Origin: Liolophura sinensis
Taxonomy: Eukaryota; Mollusca; Polyplacophora; Chitonida; Chitonidae
Length of the DNA: 64,000 bases
Assembly (NCBI RefSeq): GCF_032854445.1
Contig: NC_088299.1
Coordinates: 14,873,608 to 14,937,607, forward strand
Direction: 5' to 3'
In this document: positions 42,561 through 54,310 of the stretch, one piece after another
How positions within the stretch are numbered: position 1 is the stretch's first letter
How the letters are laid out: every line of letters begins with the position of its first letter
Translations under genes and position numbers: made by a program
The notes under the pieces: generated by a model
The model's database searches: none
The model's input: the letters and a program-made list of their open reading frames with translations, nothing else
What the model was told of the DNA's origin: nothing

Positions 42561-43009
42561 GGTCTCGCAATTCGTTTTGCTAAATCCTGAAGACAAACCG
42601 TAAAAGCAAACGTAATCCCCTCATTCTAATTGTGTTATTGGGACAATGCTGTATGTAAATCATGTCAGTTCACCTTGCATGTATATACATGTATTTGGTA
42701 CTCTCAAAAAAAAAAAAAAAAAAAATTTAACAGAAAGTCTTTTGCCTGAGTGTTGCTAGAATGTATTCTGCTATTGTAGAACATTATTCTATTAAATATA
42801 CCACACACATTCTATTAATTCAACCTCAAAAACAGAATAGAAAAAAAATAGAATGTTAAAATAACAGGATATTATCTTGAGACATGACGTAGTATTATGT
42901 TTTCATAACAGAATACATTCCAGCATCACTCACTCTGTTAAACTTATTCAGTTCTGATGATAGAAAAAGAAAGTGCCGAAATGTCAGTTCAAACTGTGTA
43001 TTCCGTTTA

Positions 43010-43322
43010 CCCCCCACCCCCACCCCACCCCAAAAAAAAAGAAGAGAGAGAATTTTTATTTTTTATTTTTGAGGCAGATTTTATATTTCTTAATATTCTT
43101 AATTTTTTAAATATTCCAGTGATCGGGAATATTCGGAAATGAGGTCATTAATGAATCTTGTATCATTTGTAAATATCTAAGCAAAGATATGCCCCCCCCC
43201 CCCAAAAAAAAAAGAGAGAATTTTTATTTTTGAGGCATATTTTTATATTTCTTAATAACCCATATATTTTATGCGTATTTTCTGTCAGTGGCCAGGAATA
43301 TTCGGAAATGAGGTCAATATTG
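43010..43322. repeat. Two-copy duplication, about 150-175 bp, with C/A runs
   Basis: Near 43010-43155 and 43188-43322 the same order occurs: a poly-C run, a poly-A run, GAGAGAATTTTTATTTTTGAGG, then GAATATTCGGAAATGAGGTCA. The repeated run of homopolymers suggests slippage or a duplicated element tail. Confidence 0.75.
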
Positions 43323-46114
43323 AACATAGTGGCAGAGTGCGGGACCGCATTTCGGGCTTTCACCCCAATATTGTTGTTTTGACAGTTATCACCCTTGACG
43401 TCAGCATATTATACTTAATTTGTGTAGTTTAAAGCCATTTTTACCGTCCGGGAAGAAGGCTTAGACGCTTTTTGTTGTACTTTTATGCGTTGGGCCACAT
43501 GCTAAACTCCACACTAAGAAATAAAAACCAAAGAGCTTCATGCATTCTTTAAATTACGTACTGGTTGCTATGTATTAGTCACATGCGCGTCAAGCGTTTT
43601 GGGGAAATCGGTAGAGAGCTTGAAACACTTATACAAGTACGCACAGCAATGGACGGGGAAAACAATGGGAACTATATTCTTTATCCCATGTATACATAGT
43701 GAACTCAAGGAAACGTAAGATTATTATATGATGTGCTTGTCCTCAAACTTGTGATTAGCCATACACAAACTAACATGATGCTGTTCTACAATGTTTTATA
43801 TACCCCAGGGTTGGCAGAACATTGTGATCCTATTGCAGTTATTTACTGGATGATTACCGTGTTATTGCAAAAAGTCCGCAGGAAAAAAAAACCCCATTGC
43901 GTCCTACTTAAAAAATAAAAAAAACCTTTAAAATGACAAAACATTAAGTGGAAATCCCAAAGGTTTTCAGTCAGTCTTAATTTCCGGTCACACTGCAGGC
44001 TATATAGAATGAAAAGGTAAACTTTCAATTTTATGTGTTTAATTTATTCAACGGCTACAAAGTAAGTGAATCAGAAAATAATCACAAAACAGTCATTTAT
44101 GCAGTTTTGTGTTATATTAAGTTAGATAAATGAAAATAACGCTGTAAGTTAGTGTTTGTAGCATGCAGACAATCAAAATCTTTATCACTTACATTTGTGG
44201 ACACTCGCTTTTTCAAAGCACCCGTTTTTGTCCATCGTCAGCACACTGGTGTGGTTGTAAATAAATGTCATATAATTCATACTCCTTGTAGTGTCCGTGT
44301 CTTCAAATGGTTGTCCATCGTCCATTTTGAAAGCAGACGAAATAAATATTTTTCTTTTTCACCGATCCATCTTCCTTGTCACTTGTCTTCCTCTTTGAAT
44401 TTACACATCCCATATTTTACTATTTGTCACAAAAAATGCTCATTATGAAGAGTAAATGCAAACTGAGAGGTTTTGGCCAATCATATGTACTGGCATGTCA
44501 TGTTCTACCTTGACATGCGCATGGCGTAACGTTACCATGAGCTAAGTAAAGATACCGGTACCACTGGGTTTTTTTTCCATTTGAAAAGTTTCATGAGAAG
44601 ATCCATAATTTTTCATATATAGATGACCATGCATATAAATATTCATCCTCTAAGCAGCTATATGGCATTCCAGATTTGAATGGCATATCACGCAAATCCA
44701 GCGATATATAGTTATGATTTTATCGAGGAATAAATTTTTTTCTGTCCTCAGTTATGATAATCACGATAGAAGATATATTTTGAGGCCTACTGTTTCGTAT
44801 GGTATACAATGTGTGTGGTCGCCAATCACGTCTTGTCATTAAGGCCCCATAAATAGTGAGAGCGGTGGAATCTAAAAATTCCCTGTCAAAGGCCGGGCTT
44901 GACTCCCATTGGGATTTGTGGTTTTTAATGGTTGTGGTGGAAATGGTCATTATAGTCACCGACGTAATGTCACATTTGTTGTGTAGTCAAAGTTGTTGTA
45001 TAGGTGCCGTTTCTTTAGGCCCTATACATAAATCTATTCAATTAAATCATTGTTCAAAATTTAGGGTATCACCGTATATGTTTCCTTTGGGACTGTAAGA
45101 TAACCTCTACTAACCGCTCAAATAGATCTGTTATTGTATGATCAAATGCTTAAAAAAATGATTTTGTCGCTATAAATAACATATAACAATAAATTGTTAC
45201 TAATGAATTATTATAGTTTGACTCTTACAATTAAGGAATAACCTTATGGTGTTTGCTGAATTGCTGACGTTAATGCTGATTTTTACCGTGGTGAATCGAG
45301 TTTTACTGGTGACGCGTTTAGACGCATTCTACACTTGTACATATAGATATTACCGTTCGTGACAATTCTCTATATGCTGACAGGTATAAGAGCAACGTGC
45401 AACCAAGAGTGCATTTTTGGGGCCTGGAACCGAAGCGGACATTCATATGAGAGCATTTCTGAGGTAGTGAAAATTCACCGAAGTGCTTCCAGTTTTAGAC
45501 TGTACTGCCGGGGCGTGTTTTACCATCCCCTTAATGGTTTCCTCTATTTGGGCATGTACACCAGCTTAGAGCAGCGTTATTGTGAAGTACAATACATCGT
45601 TCATAAAATACCGGCCAAATTATGTTTTATTCACAATAAAATTTTAGTGTGGTCTGTTCGCTCTCTTTGACCTTTGACTGCATAATACAAAACGGTAGCC
45701 TTTCCACTTACTCGGCCAGGCCATGATTTAAAAAAATCTTTGTTGCCAGCTAGGTGACCGAGTCCCTAAATTATTTGGGGCAGCCTAATTTCTTTTTTTT
45801 CCGAGAAATGTGAGTCTGTCTTTCTTCAGGAGACAAACACTGCTGAACAAACCTAACAAGCAGTGCTCCGATTTACCTGAAATTAGGATTAGTATTACAT
45901 GTTTGCTTTCGGCAAAATCAGACGAAAATTCATTTCATCCACTACGTTACTATAGCAAATTCATCTTCACACCATGAATGTAGGGTCTAAAAATGTAACA
46001 ATGCCATCGTTTAAAACCTAATGTTTCCAAGCCCACGTTCGTAGATCCGTTAGACCTACCGTTTAAGACCACTAGTCAGTGTAGCTCAGTACTGGTCGGT
46101 ACATCAGTGCATCG

Positions 46115-46202
46115 TTAGATCAGTTAATCCACATTCCACAATCAGTTAATCCACATTCCACGGTCAGTTAATCCACATTCCACAATCAGTTAATCCACAT
46201 TC
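46115..46202. repeat. 22-bp tandem repeat, four units
   Basis: Units of the form CAGTTAATCCACATTCCACA in direct tandem; small intergenic microsatellite-like array. Confidence 0.8.
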
Positions 46203-46754
46203 GTTCGACTAATAACCTTATCATCCTGCAGTTGCACTTCACAATAAGCACACCACTTTTCTTTCAATAAGATAGCTACAATCGGCTTAAAAAGTGAAAC
46301 ATTCGGATGTCATTATATACATATGGTTGTATGTGAAAATACTATATACAAAATTTTAAAAAACCTAAAAAGAGATTAAAGAGTGTGGATAAATTGTTAT
46401 GGCTTAACCCAACAGAGATATTACAGCCGAGTCGTGCAAATTAAAGATTGGGATTCACTGAATTGTGACGCCCCGTGCAAGCTGTTATGGGAAGTTTTTG
46501 TGGAAATGCCCTATTTTGTATATGAGCTTTGGTATATATGACCAACAAAATTAATGCTGTTTACGCAAGATGGAATTGACTTTGCATATCATCTGCTCGT
46601 CTCGCTGCCAAATTCGTCTCAATGACGCCCTCCTCCAAAGCAGATCGGCACATGTGTGGGGTCGAGAGTTCGAATCCAGCCGTCATTGATTTCGCCGCGG
46701 TCTTAATGTGAAGTTTGTCAGATACAAATATAGGGAAAGGCGGTGCAAAGTGAA

Positions 46755-46925
46755 CTTTTCCTGGACACGGGATGACGAAGGTATCTTAGACTTATAAGTC
46801 AACATTTCAGATCACTTTAAACTTATTATTTCTTACGTAACAAGGTTAAAAGTATTGCTTGACAACGTAAATTCTGGGTAAAATAACGGAAAGGAACATG
46901 CCCAGTGTAAACAATTGAAATTTTC
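46755..46925. repeat. Dispersed repeat, copy 2 (partner at 8275-8465)
   Basis: Direct copy related to 8275-8465. It follows a box-B-like segment near 46660 (GAGTTCGAATCC), so the repeat may be the body of a tRNA-headed SINE. Confidence 0.6.
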
Positions 46926-47037
46926 ACGCATATATCTCATATCGCTTTGTGATCCTCGGGTCTGAGTTAGGTATTAAACTCCAGGTAATTAAATAAATCA
47001 GAAGTAAGATATTCTGAATGAATATATTTCAATATTT

Positions 47038-47378
47038 TAACACAGTTGGTCGAGCGTCCGCTTCGGGAGCGGTAGATCAAGGGTCAATCCTGGGTCGAGT
47101 CACACCTAAGACTTAAAAAGAGAAAGTTGTAACTTCCTCGCTTGGCGTTCAGCATGAAGGGGATAGTGCAACGACTGGTTGACCCGTATCAGTATAATGA
47201 TTCGGGCTGGGTCGCTTACTTTTCGGTTAGTCGTCTCAGTGAAGCAGCACTAGATAAAAAAGCGGTGGAAATCCGTCCTGAAACAAGGAGGCACATTACA
47301 TGCACTCTAAGGATTCCTTGGTCGTCATATGACTGAAAAATTGTTGAGTACGACGTTAAACCCCAAGGACTCACTCAC
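47038..47378 (+). mobile_element. SINE family B, second copy
   Basis: Close to the copy at 16230: head TTGGTCGAGCGTCCGCTTC, shared body, and tail GACGTTAAACCCCAAGGACT plus CACT repeats. A 9-bp repeat TCAATATTT at about 47029 and 47379 may be the target-site duplication. Confidence 0.85.
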
Positions 47379-48807
47379 TCAATATTTCAAGTAATTACAG
47401 GTGTTTTATTTTTTGAAGAATATAATTTCAACTTTTGAGAAAGAAAATATAATATATATATAATTTAAGTATACCTGTTTAGTTAACTCTGAATACACAA
47501 ATGAAACTATCCGATGATGTCATATTTCTTAGTGATAAATGACTGTCTCAGTCAATGGATACCTGTGAAACAAGGAAGTCTGTCAAGTCGCATTCTACCA
47601 CGCCTTGGGGATTACTAAATGACCAGCTCCACACGTATATCTGTTATACGGTTAGAGATATAGAGCTGAACTGCTTTAACCCTGCAGATAAATGGATTCG
47701 TATGATTTCTGTTTATTTACTTCACTAAAACCACACTGGGTGGAATCAAACAAACACGTTTATGCAACATATCAACAATGCAAATACACACGCATGTATG
47801 GTATGTATATATAATATGGAGATATTCAGACGGCGACCATAATATCTTATCGGTCCATACAGAATATATTTCACAAGTTATCTGATAGATGATTGTCATA
47901 GTAACAAAAAAGTGCGCAGTCAAATCCATGTAACTGAATTTTCTTCATGCTTCCTTAATAAATACACATAATATCGACACCTTTGATTTATCCCATTCAC
48001 CCGAACTACAAAGAGATAAATATCTCTTAGTCTTACTTAACACCACAATACTTTGTCATATACTTTGGTAATAGCTTCTTTCTTAAATTGTGTAAGTATT
48101 TTACACTCACCAATAACAATATAAAATTCGATCCATCTCTTTTTTTTCATTTTTATTCGTTTAATGTTTCCACTGAAAGAAAATCAACACCTAAGCTTAA
48201 AAAAACATATCAAAAACGTTTCCATAGATTGTCCCGTGTGCAATAAAAAAAAAGTTGATCGCTCTTCGCTTGCTAAATATTACAAAGCTTGAATTGCCGA
48301 CACTTACAATAGTTTGTATATATATATATATAGACAATAGTGATCGAGTGTTTTTTGTATAAGTGTTTTCCTATTGTATTTCTTCACTCGAGTTCCACTG
48401 GGGAGGGAAAAGAGATTCCAACACGTTCACCAATTGGGAAAACAGAAGTGGGGATAAGCCCCCGCCTTGGAGCACGCTTTGTGAATTATACTTGTTCACT
48501 TAAACGCCCAATTAACCATTACACAATGAAGATTTATAACATCCTTACACGTATTTTGCATAACATTCTAAATGTTAAATTTTTTTTTTACAATTAATGA
48601 TCGCACAAAAAACTTGTTTTGATTTTCGATGCAGGGGCATGTGAATCAGGCAGGTCGGCATAAATGTTTATGATCTGACATGGTATTAGATTCCCTTGTG
48701 GAATCTAAGAAATCCTTCGCGCCATCTAGTTTTAATGATCACTAAACATTGATGCTATATATGCCTACTCTATAATCGCATGATTCTGATCATGAGCTAG
48801 TGTAGCA

Positions 48808-48995
48808 GGATGGTCAATGAAGCTATTATCAACGGGGTCGCTGTGAGTTCAAGTCCAGCTCATGCTGGTTTCATCTCCGGTCATGGGAAGATCTACAAGC
48901 AACTAGCGCATGCATGGTTGTGGGTTTCCCATGCGTTTTCCGTCCACTATAATGGTAGCCTCCGTGGACGTAAAATATTCTTGAGTACGGCGTCA
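48808..48995 (+). mobile_element. SINE family A, 5'-truncated copy
   Basis: Contains box B (GAGTTCAAGTCC), the GCTCATGCTGG segment and the 3' end AAATATTCTTGAGTACGGCG. Box A is lost and the centre has diverged. Confidence 0.75.
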
Positions 48996-51814
48996 ACTAA
49001 AATAATTAAAATAATATGCTTAATTACCTCGTTTTTTTTTTTACATTTTTGTTCAGTTATTTAACACATTTTATGTATACTGAAAGCGAAAAAAAATTCT
49101 GGAAATTGAAGCGTTTGTACTAAATGTATTTTATTCACACAGAACAAATATAATTGCTTGAATACCCATTACAACCTTGGCTCTGGCTAAACTTTTGGCC
49201 ATTTGTGCGTTAATAATGTTTTCAGCTTTGTACAATATTTTGGCCATGTATAGGCTTGATTTACCAAGCGTCAAATACGCTTTAATTTTATAGTGTATAA
49301 TATTCCAGTATTGAAAAAACATAATTTGACAGGTATATAATAAGTTGGCTAATGTCTTTCAATTACAAATTTTAAAAAAATGCATTAAATATACTTGATA
49401 GCGTTGACACTGAATATAGAAAACTGCACGTATATGCCTCCGTCATAGCATCTTGATCCATGTCCTCTTGAACCTTCCTCAAAGTCAATATACTGTATGC
49501 CTATTTTGACTATATTCAGTGCAGACGTTCACATACAGTCACATATTCAACGTTTCCACAATCACGCAATTTTGTTTTTAAAATAATGAATACGGTAAAT
49601 AAATACTAACTTCAAAGATGGATACAGTGATAGAAAGAAAAAACCCGTTATTCATTGTTCATCAAATTTTATTTGCATTCAACGCCAAAAATTTGACTGA
49701 ATATTGTACCTTTATTATTGATTATATTATACTTAACTGATTATAGAATAAGGATAAAATGATTAAAAATTAAAAAGACATCCTAGTAAGACTTTTCTTA
49801 AACCGCCATACATATTCCTTATTTGTCTCATGTAATCGTAATTTTTACAGTCTTATATTCCTGGAATATATTTTATTGTATCATAGTGGTCTGATTTATA
49901 TCCAGAATAAACTTTAGGAATCCGCGGGGGAATCGCCGCAGATTGCGAGCTATACATGTACCCGGTGATACATATTTGTGCATAGATGCTCTCGCTGCCC
50001 TCGTAGGCGATGTGAGCTGGATTCGAACTTATTATCGAGACGCATACGTCTTTGATCGGCAGGGGAAAGGGTCTCTAGCGCACTCATATTTAGCCTTTTT
50101 GGCGCCTTGGTCATGGTTAGGAATTCGTAAACTTCATTGCATTATTATAAACGGATTTATAGCACTTAGAATTAAAGGACATGATTAAATTTACAAGTCA
50201 GAATTAAAGTGAGCCAGACAGACCTATATACGTTATAGCTGCCAGATACATGTACCGGTATTCATCAAACTGAAAGCGCGTGCTTTATTTCTTGTATCGA
50301 TATTGTGTCATTACGCCAATTTAGTTGGATACCACATGTCTACACATTAGCCTAACACATAGATGTGGTGAGTCACAATAATTACAATCACATATATACA
50401 GAGAAAGAGGATTTAATCTTTAAACGGTTGGTCTGAAGTCCTATATAGACCAGCTAGGCATTTACATCAATAGTGCAGATAACTAAAACTGTACAACTGT
50501 TCGTCAATGACCAGTTCTGGACGCGCACTCATTATAAGTACGCCTGTATTATATACGCCAGGTACACGAATAACCTTGTGACTAGGGGTCCGCTTTGCGC
50601 TCAGGTATTTGATACAGCATTCCACGTACATTGACTGTCTATACATGGGGGATAAAGTTTCAATAGATCGATTGCGGATGTAGCTAAGGTCGTTAGCGGG
50701 TACAAAGGATCCCCCTTTTTAGACTCAGAAATACCCGGCGTCCTAAAGGTGGGCATGTTGAATCACGAATCCATCTCCCGTTACTTGTACTGTGGGAAAC
50801 TGGGAGAGTAACGTTGTGCACCGGTCGGCACATGGGGTGATCGAGGAAGAAGCCTGCATACACACATCGACGCGCTATATAGGTCTATAACGAATACAAT
50901 CACATCCATCCATTCTCCTCAACTTACACATTTTCTTCCTCACCGTTTGACAAAAGCCAAATTATGCGAAGACCTTTATCACCTGTAGGCCCTAATGTAA
51001 AGGTATTACGTAACAGAGTATCCTTTCAGCGCTACTGGCCTACAGGGAATATGGAAACAAATACAAACACACGGATAAAGGTAGGCACCTTTCCCTAAAT
51101 TAGTATTTGCCTACACCGCAGGCCTACCTGTACGTGTGTTTTTGTTTACAAATAAATGTCTGTGAATCAGTCATCGGAGTTGTCGGCTTTGATCAAAACA
51201 CGATAGGCCTGTACAGCCAGGCTTATCAGATTTATTTGACTGTTAGGTTCATTTTGTAAAAGCGTATCAAACTGACACACAAAAACTTGTATGTGAGGGT
51301 TGACCCGTGGGGTAGTGATCAAGACCTGTTAGGGAAGTGGGGCTTTCGACGAAAGCTTGGAACGGGTTCGCGGACTTCAGAGAGTTTGAACGCAGGTACC
51401 GGCCCTCACAAAGAAAGGTAGGGCATATGCCGTGCATGCACACTACAAACAGCTCTGGATGGATAAACACCAAAGATTTGTTTCTACCATTCGGTGCTGG
51501 GGAAGACAAGAGCCCAGTTTGGCTGACTGTGTGCGAGCACTGGGCAAGCGAGCAATTTAGGCGAGTCTGATCAGATCGTTACGCTTCAGTAGTTCCATAC
51601 AAGCAGCGGCGATCTTAGCGCCATACTTATAGCATCACCAGTATGCATCGGACTGGCTGATCGGTTGTGAAGAGAAACTTGGGAGGCGTCCCGCGTAGTC
51701 AAGGAAGTTTTAGAGCGAGTTGGCACAGCTCACGCTAGGACACAGCGCCAGGAGCTCCCCAAGAGACAAACAAGCTTACATTTGAGTCGAGGGATACAGG
51801 ACATCGTTGAACGG

Positions 51815-51978
51815 ATGTAACGGCACTGATGGCATTGTAAGACTTGTAATTGTAAAGAAGACAGGAGAAGGACGGTGGACTTGTTTTTGAAGTGGGAATG
51901 TGTCTTGCCGTCGCCATGTTTGCTATGATGTGATGCATGCTGGGCCCCGCATCACGCATGCTCCAGGCGACACAGTGA
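51815..51978 (+). promoter_or_regulatory. Cluster of short upstream ORFs before the ZFPM-like start
   Basis: If this is 5' UTR, it holds ATG-TAA at 51815-51820 (a minimal start-stop), a three-codon frame at 51829-51840, an 11-codon frame at 51898-51933 and a 13-codon frame at 51937-51978. A further 28-codon frame from 51933 overlaps the main start out of frame and stops at 52019. Such leaders usually lower or gate translation of the main frame. Confidence 0.4.
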
Positions 51979-52005
51979 GAGAAGCAAAGCGCCGCACACG
52001 GGACG

Positions 52006-52045
52006 ATGTCGCGCCGTAAGCAGGCCAACCCCAAACCCCTCAAAG
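52006..52045 (+). CDS. First coding exon of a NuRD-motif zinc-finger regulator, ZFPM (FOG)-like
   Basis: Thirteen codons plus one base, reading MSRRKQANPKPLK, then a strong donor G|GTAAGT at 52046. MSRRKQ at the extreme N-terminus is the motif by which FOG/ZFPM, SALL and BCL11 proteins bind RBBP4/7 and recruit the NuRD repressor complex. The Asn-Pro at 8-9, Lys at 13 and the exon ending at codon 13 in phase 1 fit FOG best (FOG1 begins MSRRKQSNPRQIK). Start is sure: the codon has A at -3, and an in-frame TGA lies at 51976-51978. No zinc finger is in the window, so SALL and BCL11 are not excluded. The local sequence is CpG-richer, as expected of a promoter. Confidence 0.7.
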
Positions 52046-53019
52046 GTAAGTTTTCCTCCAGTTTACGCCATCGTTCCTCTCCCACAGCTCTCAGAAAGTC
52101 GAGTAACTTACAGCGGCAGACACCAGCCACACTCACAGTGGCTGTTATTCCCTCAGGCCACGGGGAAGTTAGGGTGTGCGTTCCCTGCCAACCAAACGAT
52201 GATGTACATGTACTAACTTCCCACATCCGGCTGTGTTAAGCCGGCACCCACAAGGTGCCCCTCCCCACACCACCCGGCCGCCCAGCGATGTAGATTTTAC
52301 AGTATCGTCTGATATGTTAGACATAGCAGGTATATTTTCATTCTTCGCACAGAACTGTACACCTCAAAACACAAAGTGACAGGTGACGTTTATATGAACA
52401 AAGTTGTTTGATGTCTTAAGTTTCGTTTTCAGATATTTATACTAGGCCTCCGATTTGAACGTCCCTTTATGTTGTCAGAACAAGGCCACTCAATTAAATT
52501 GGCCGTTTCCGGTGTATTGTAAATTGGATACAAAACACTAGATTGGGAAATTTAGGTTACAATCTGGTGGTTGTCAGTAAATATATAGACACTAGTGTAT
52601 TGAATTTTGTAATGGTATGGAGAAGGTAGACATGAGATTTTTGGCAAAAAATCCATGTTTACTTATGAAATAAACTTTTTTGTATTTACCAAGAATAGCT
52701 CAAATCATTTCCTTTGAGCAAATATCAGACTCATACCTCACCTGGACTATTTATAGTGTTAAAATGATTGGAGGGATTGAAAGTTATAATATGACCTGCT
52801 TTATAAAGGTGAGGCTTAAAATTTGTGATAGGTATTTGGGCTATTCTAAAACAATAGAAAAAAATTCAAATGGATTTGAAATGCTGATTGAGTTTCGCCA
52901 TAAATCTCTGGTATATAGGCTCTTAATATATTGTGACGGTATACATATATATGTAGATAAAAAAAAAAAAAAAAAAAAAAACATCGGAAATTGAACACTT
53001 CATGAAATAAAAGTCCATA

Positions 53020-53070
53020 ATGCATTATATATATCTATATATATCTATATATATCTATATATATATATGT
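53020..53070. repeat. AT-rich microsatellite
   Basis: Repeated ATATATCT units passing into an AT dinucleotide run. Confidence 0.85.
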
Positions 53071-54069
53071 ACAGTAAATTTTTTGTCTGGGTTACATAAC
53101 AGTAAAACAGTTGATGAATTTAAACCCGTGAGTTAACATTAAGAATAAATTGCAGGAACAATATTTCTTTATCATGTTCTGAAATTGTCTTGTAAACTTC
53201 ACAGTGACCTTTAGGCATTCAAATCAGTAGGGATGTTTACCTGTATTAGAGAATTGAACACATGTGGCTATAACTTTTGCAATAGGCACAGTGCCATAAG
53301 AGTTAATGCCAGAGCTTGCTAATGGATGTTGAAACTCTGAGGTATTTATATATGTGGTATGTGATTTTTACGAGAGAGTAATTTGGCTTGTGCAGAGGTA
53401 AAGGAGAAGATTATTAAATAATCAACATTATTAATGAACTAATGATTTATGCATATTACAGACATTCTAATCAATAATTTAAACCTGTGTGCGTTGTTTA
53501 TTCATGTTGAAAAAGTAATGGTTAATAAATATATGTAATGATTCCAGCAGCAGTTGAATGTGAAAAATATTGTTAATGGCGATTGTAATATCAGTTTAGC
53601 GATTCATTTCTCATGTAGAGACCTAATTAAAAGAAATGAACATGTCAGGAAAGAAATATAAAGAAAGATGATAGTCATATAAAAAAGGACGTGGTAGTAG
53701 CAACCTTTACATTAGCCATTTTAGATTGGCTGATAATCAGAGTTTTGGAAGAAAAGAGTTTACACATTTTTCTACTCTAATTTTACATTTTGCTATTGTA
53801 ATGTACAATCTCTTGTTGTACAAATCGCATTACATTGTACCATATCTTGCAATCTGCTCTCACAATTTGGCTACTTTATCTGTTACTTGTGGTTTAGGTT
53901 AGGATGATTTCATGCTATAGTTAGTTTATAAGAGTTGTTGTATTTTATGACATGTCTGGTGTCTCTGGCATCATAGCATTGCAGTGAGGCAGCACTTTAA
54001 ATATATCACCATTGAGACTGACTTACTACAAGGTGACATCATCAAGCTTCAGTACCATTACATGTAGTA

Positions 54070-54310
54070 GTTTATAATTACCATAAAAGACCTAAAATTT
54101 CGCCCATAAAAGTCTATGTTTAGAGGCAAACAAATGTCCCAAAATATTACTTTTCGGTGCTGAAACGTATGATTTTCCTGTAAAATATCTCCCCTTGTTC
54201 CAAGTAAACCTCAAAACACCTGTCTAAATCAGTAAAATTCTCTGAATCAGGAAAAATGGGCAAGGTAGTCATGTTCGAAATTTATGGCCATTTACGATAG
54301 TTTTATCAGT
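54070..54310. repeat. Dispersed repeat, copy 2 (inverted relative to 24665-24880)
   Basis: Its reverse complement aligns along its length with 24665-24880 in SCAP intron 10. Non-coding; no terminal repeats or tRNA-like promoter could be seen. Confidence 0.7.

Larger units (their letters stand above)
37729..52005. other. Intergenic region between SCAP and the ZFPM-like gene
   Basis: The two genes point away from each other (SCAP minus, ZFPM-like plus). No coding exon was recognised. A GT-AG-compatible donor (CCT|GTAAGT) on the minus strand near 38403 could end a non-coding first exon of SCAP, with an acceptor near 37815 (ACCTACAG); this is a guess. Otherwise it holds tRNA-like SINE heads, SINE copies at 47038 and 48808, short tandem repeats and a palindrome near 42540. 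Confidence 0.55.

Noticed and set aside
51735-52226. 163-codon minus-strand open frame over the ZFPM-like start
   Set aside because: It is the antisense shadow of CpG-richer leader and coding sequence, has no recognisable domain, and conflicts with the well-supported plus-strand start and donor.
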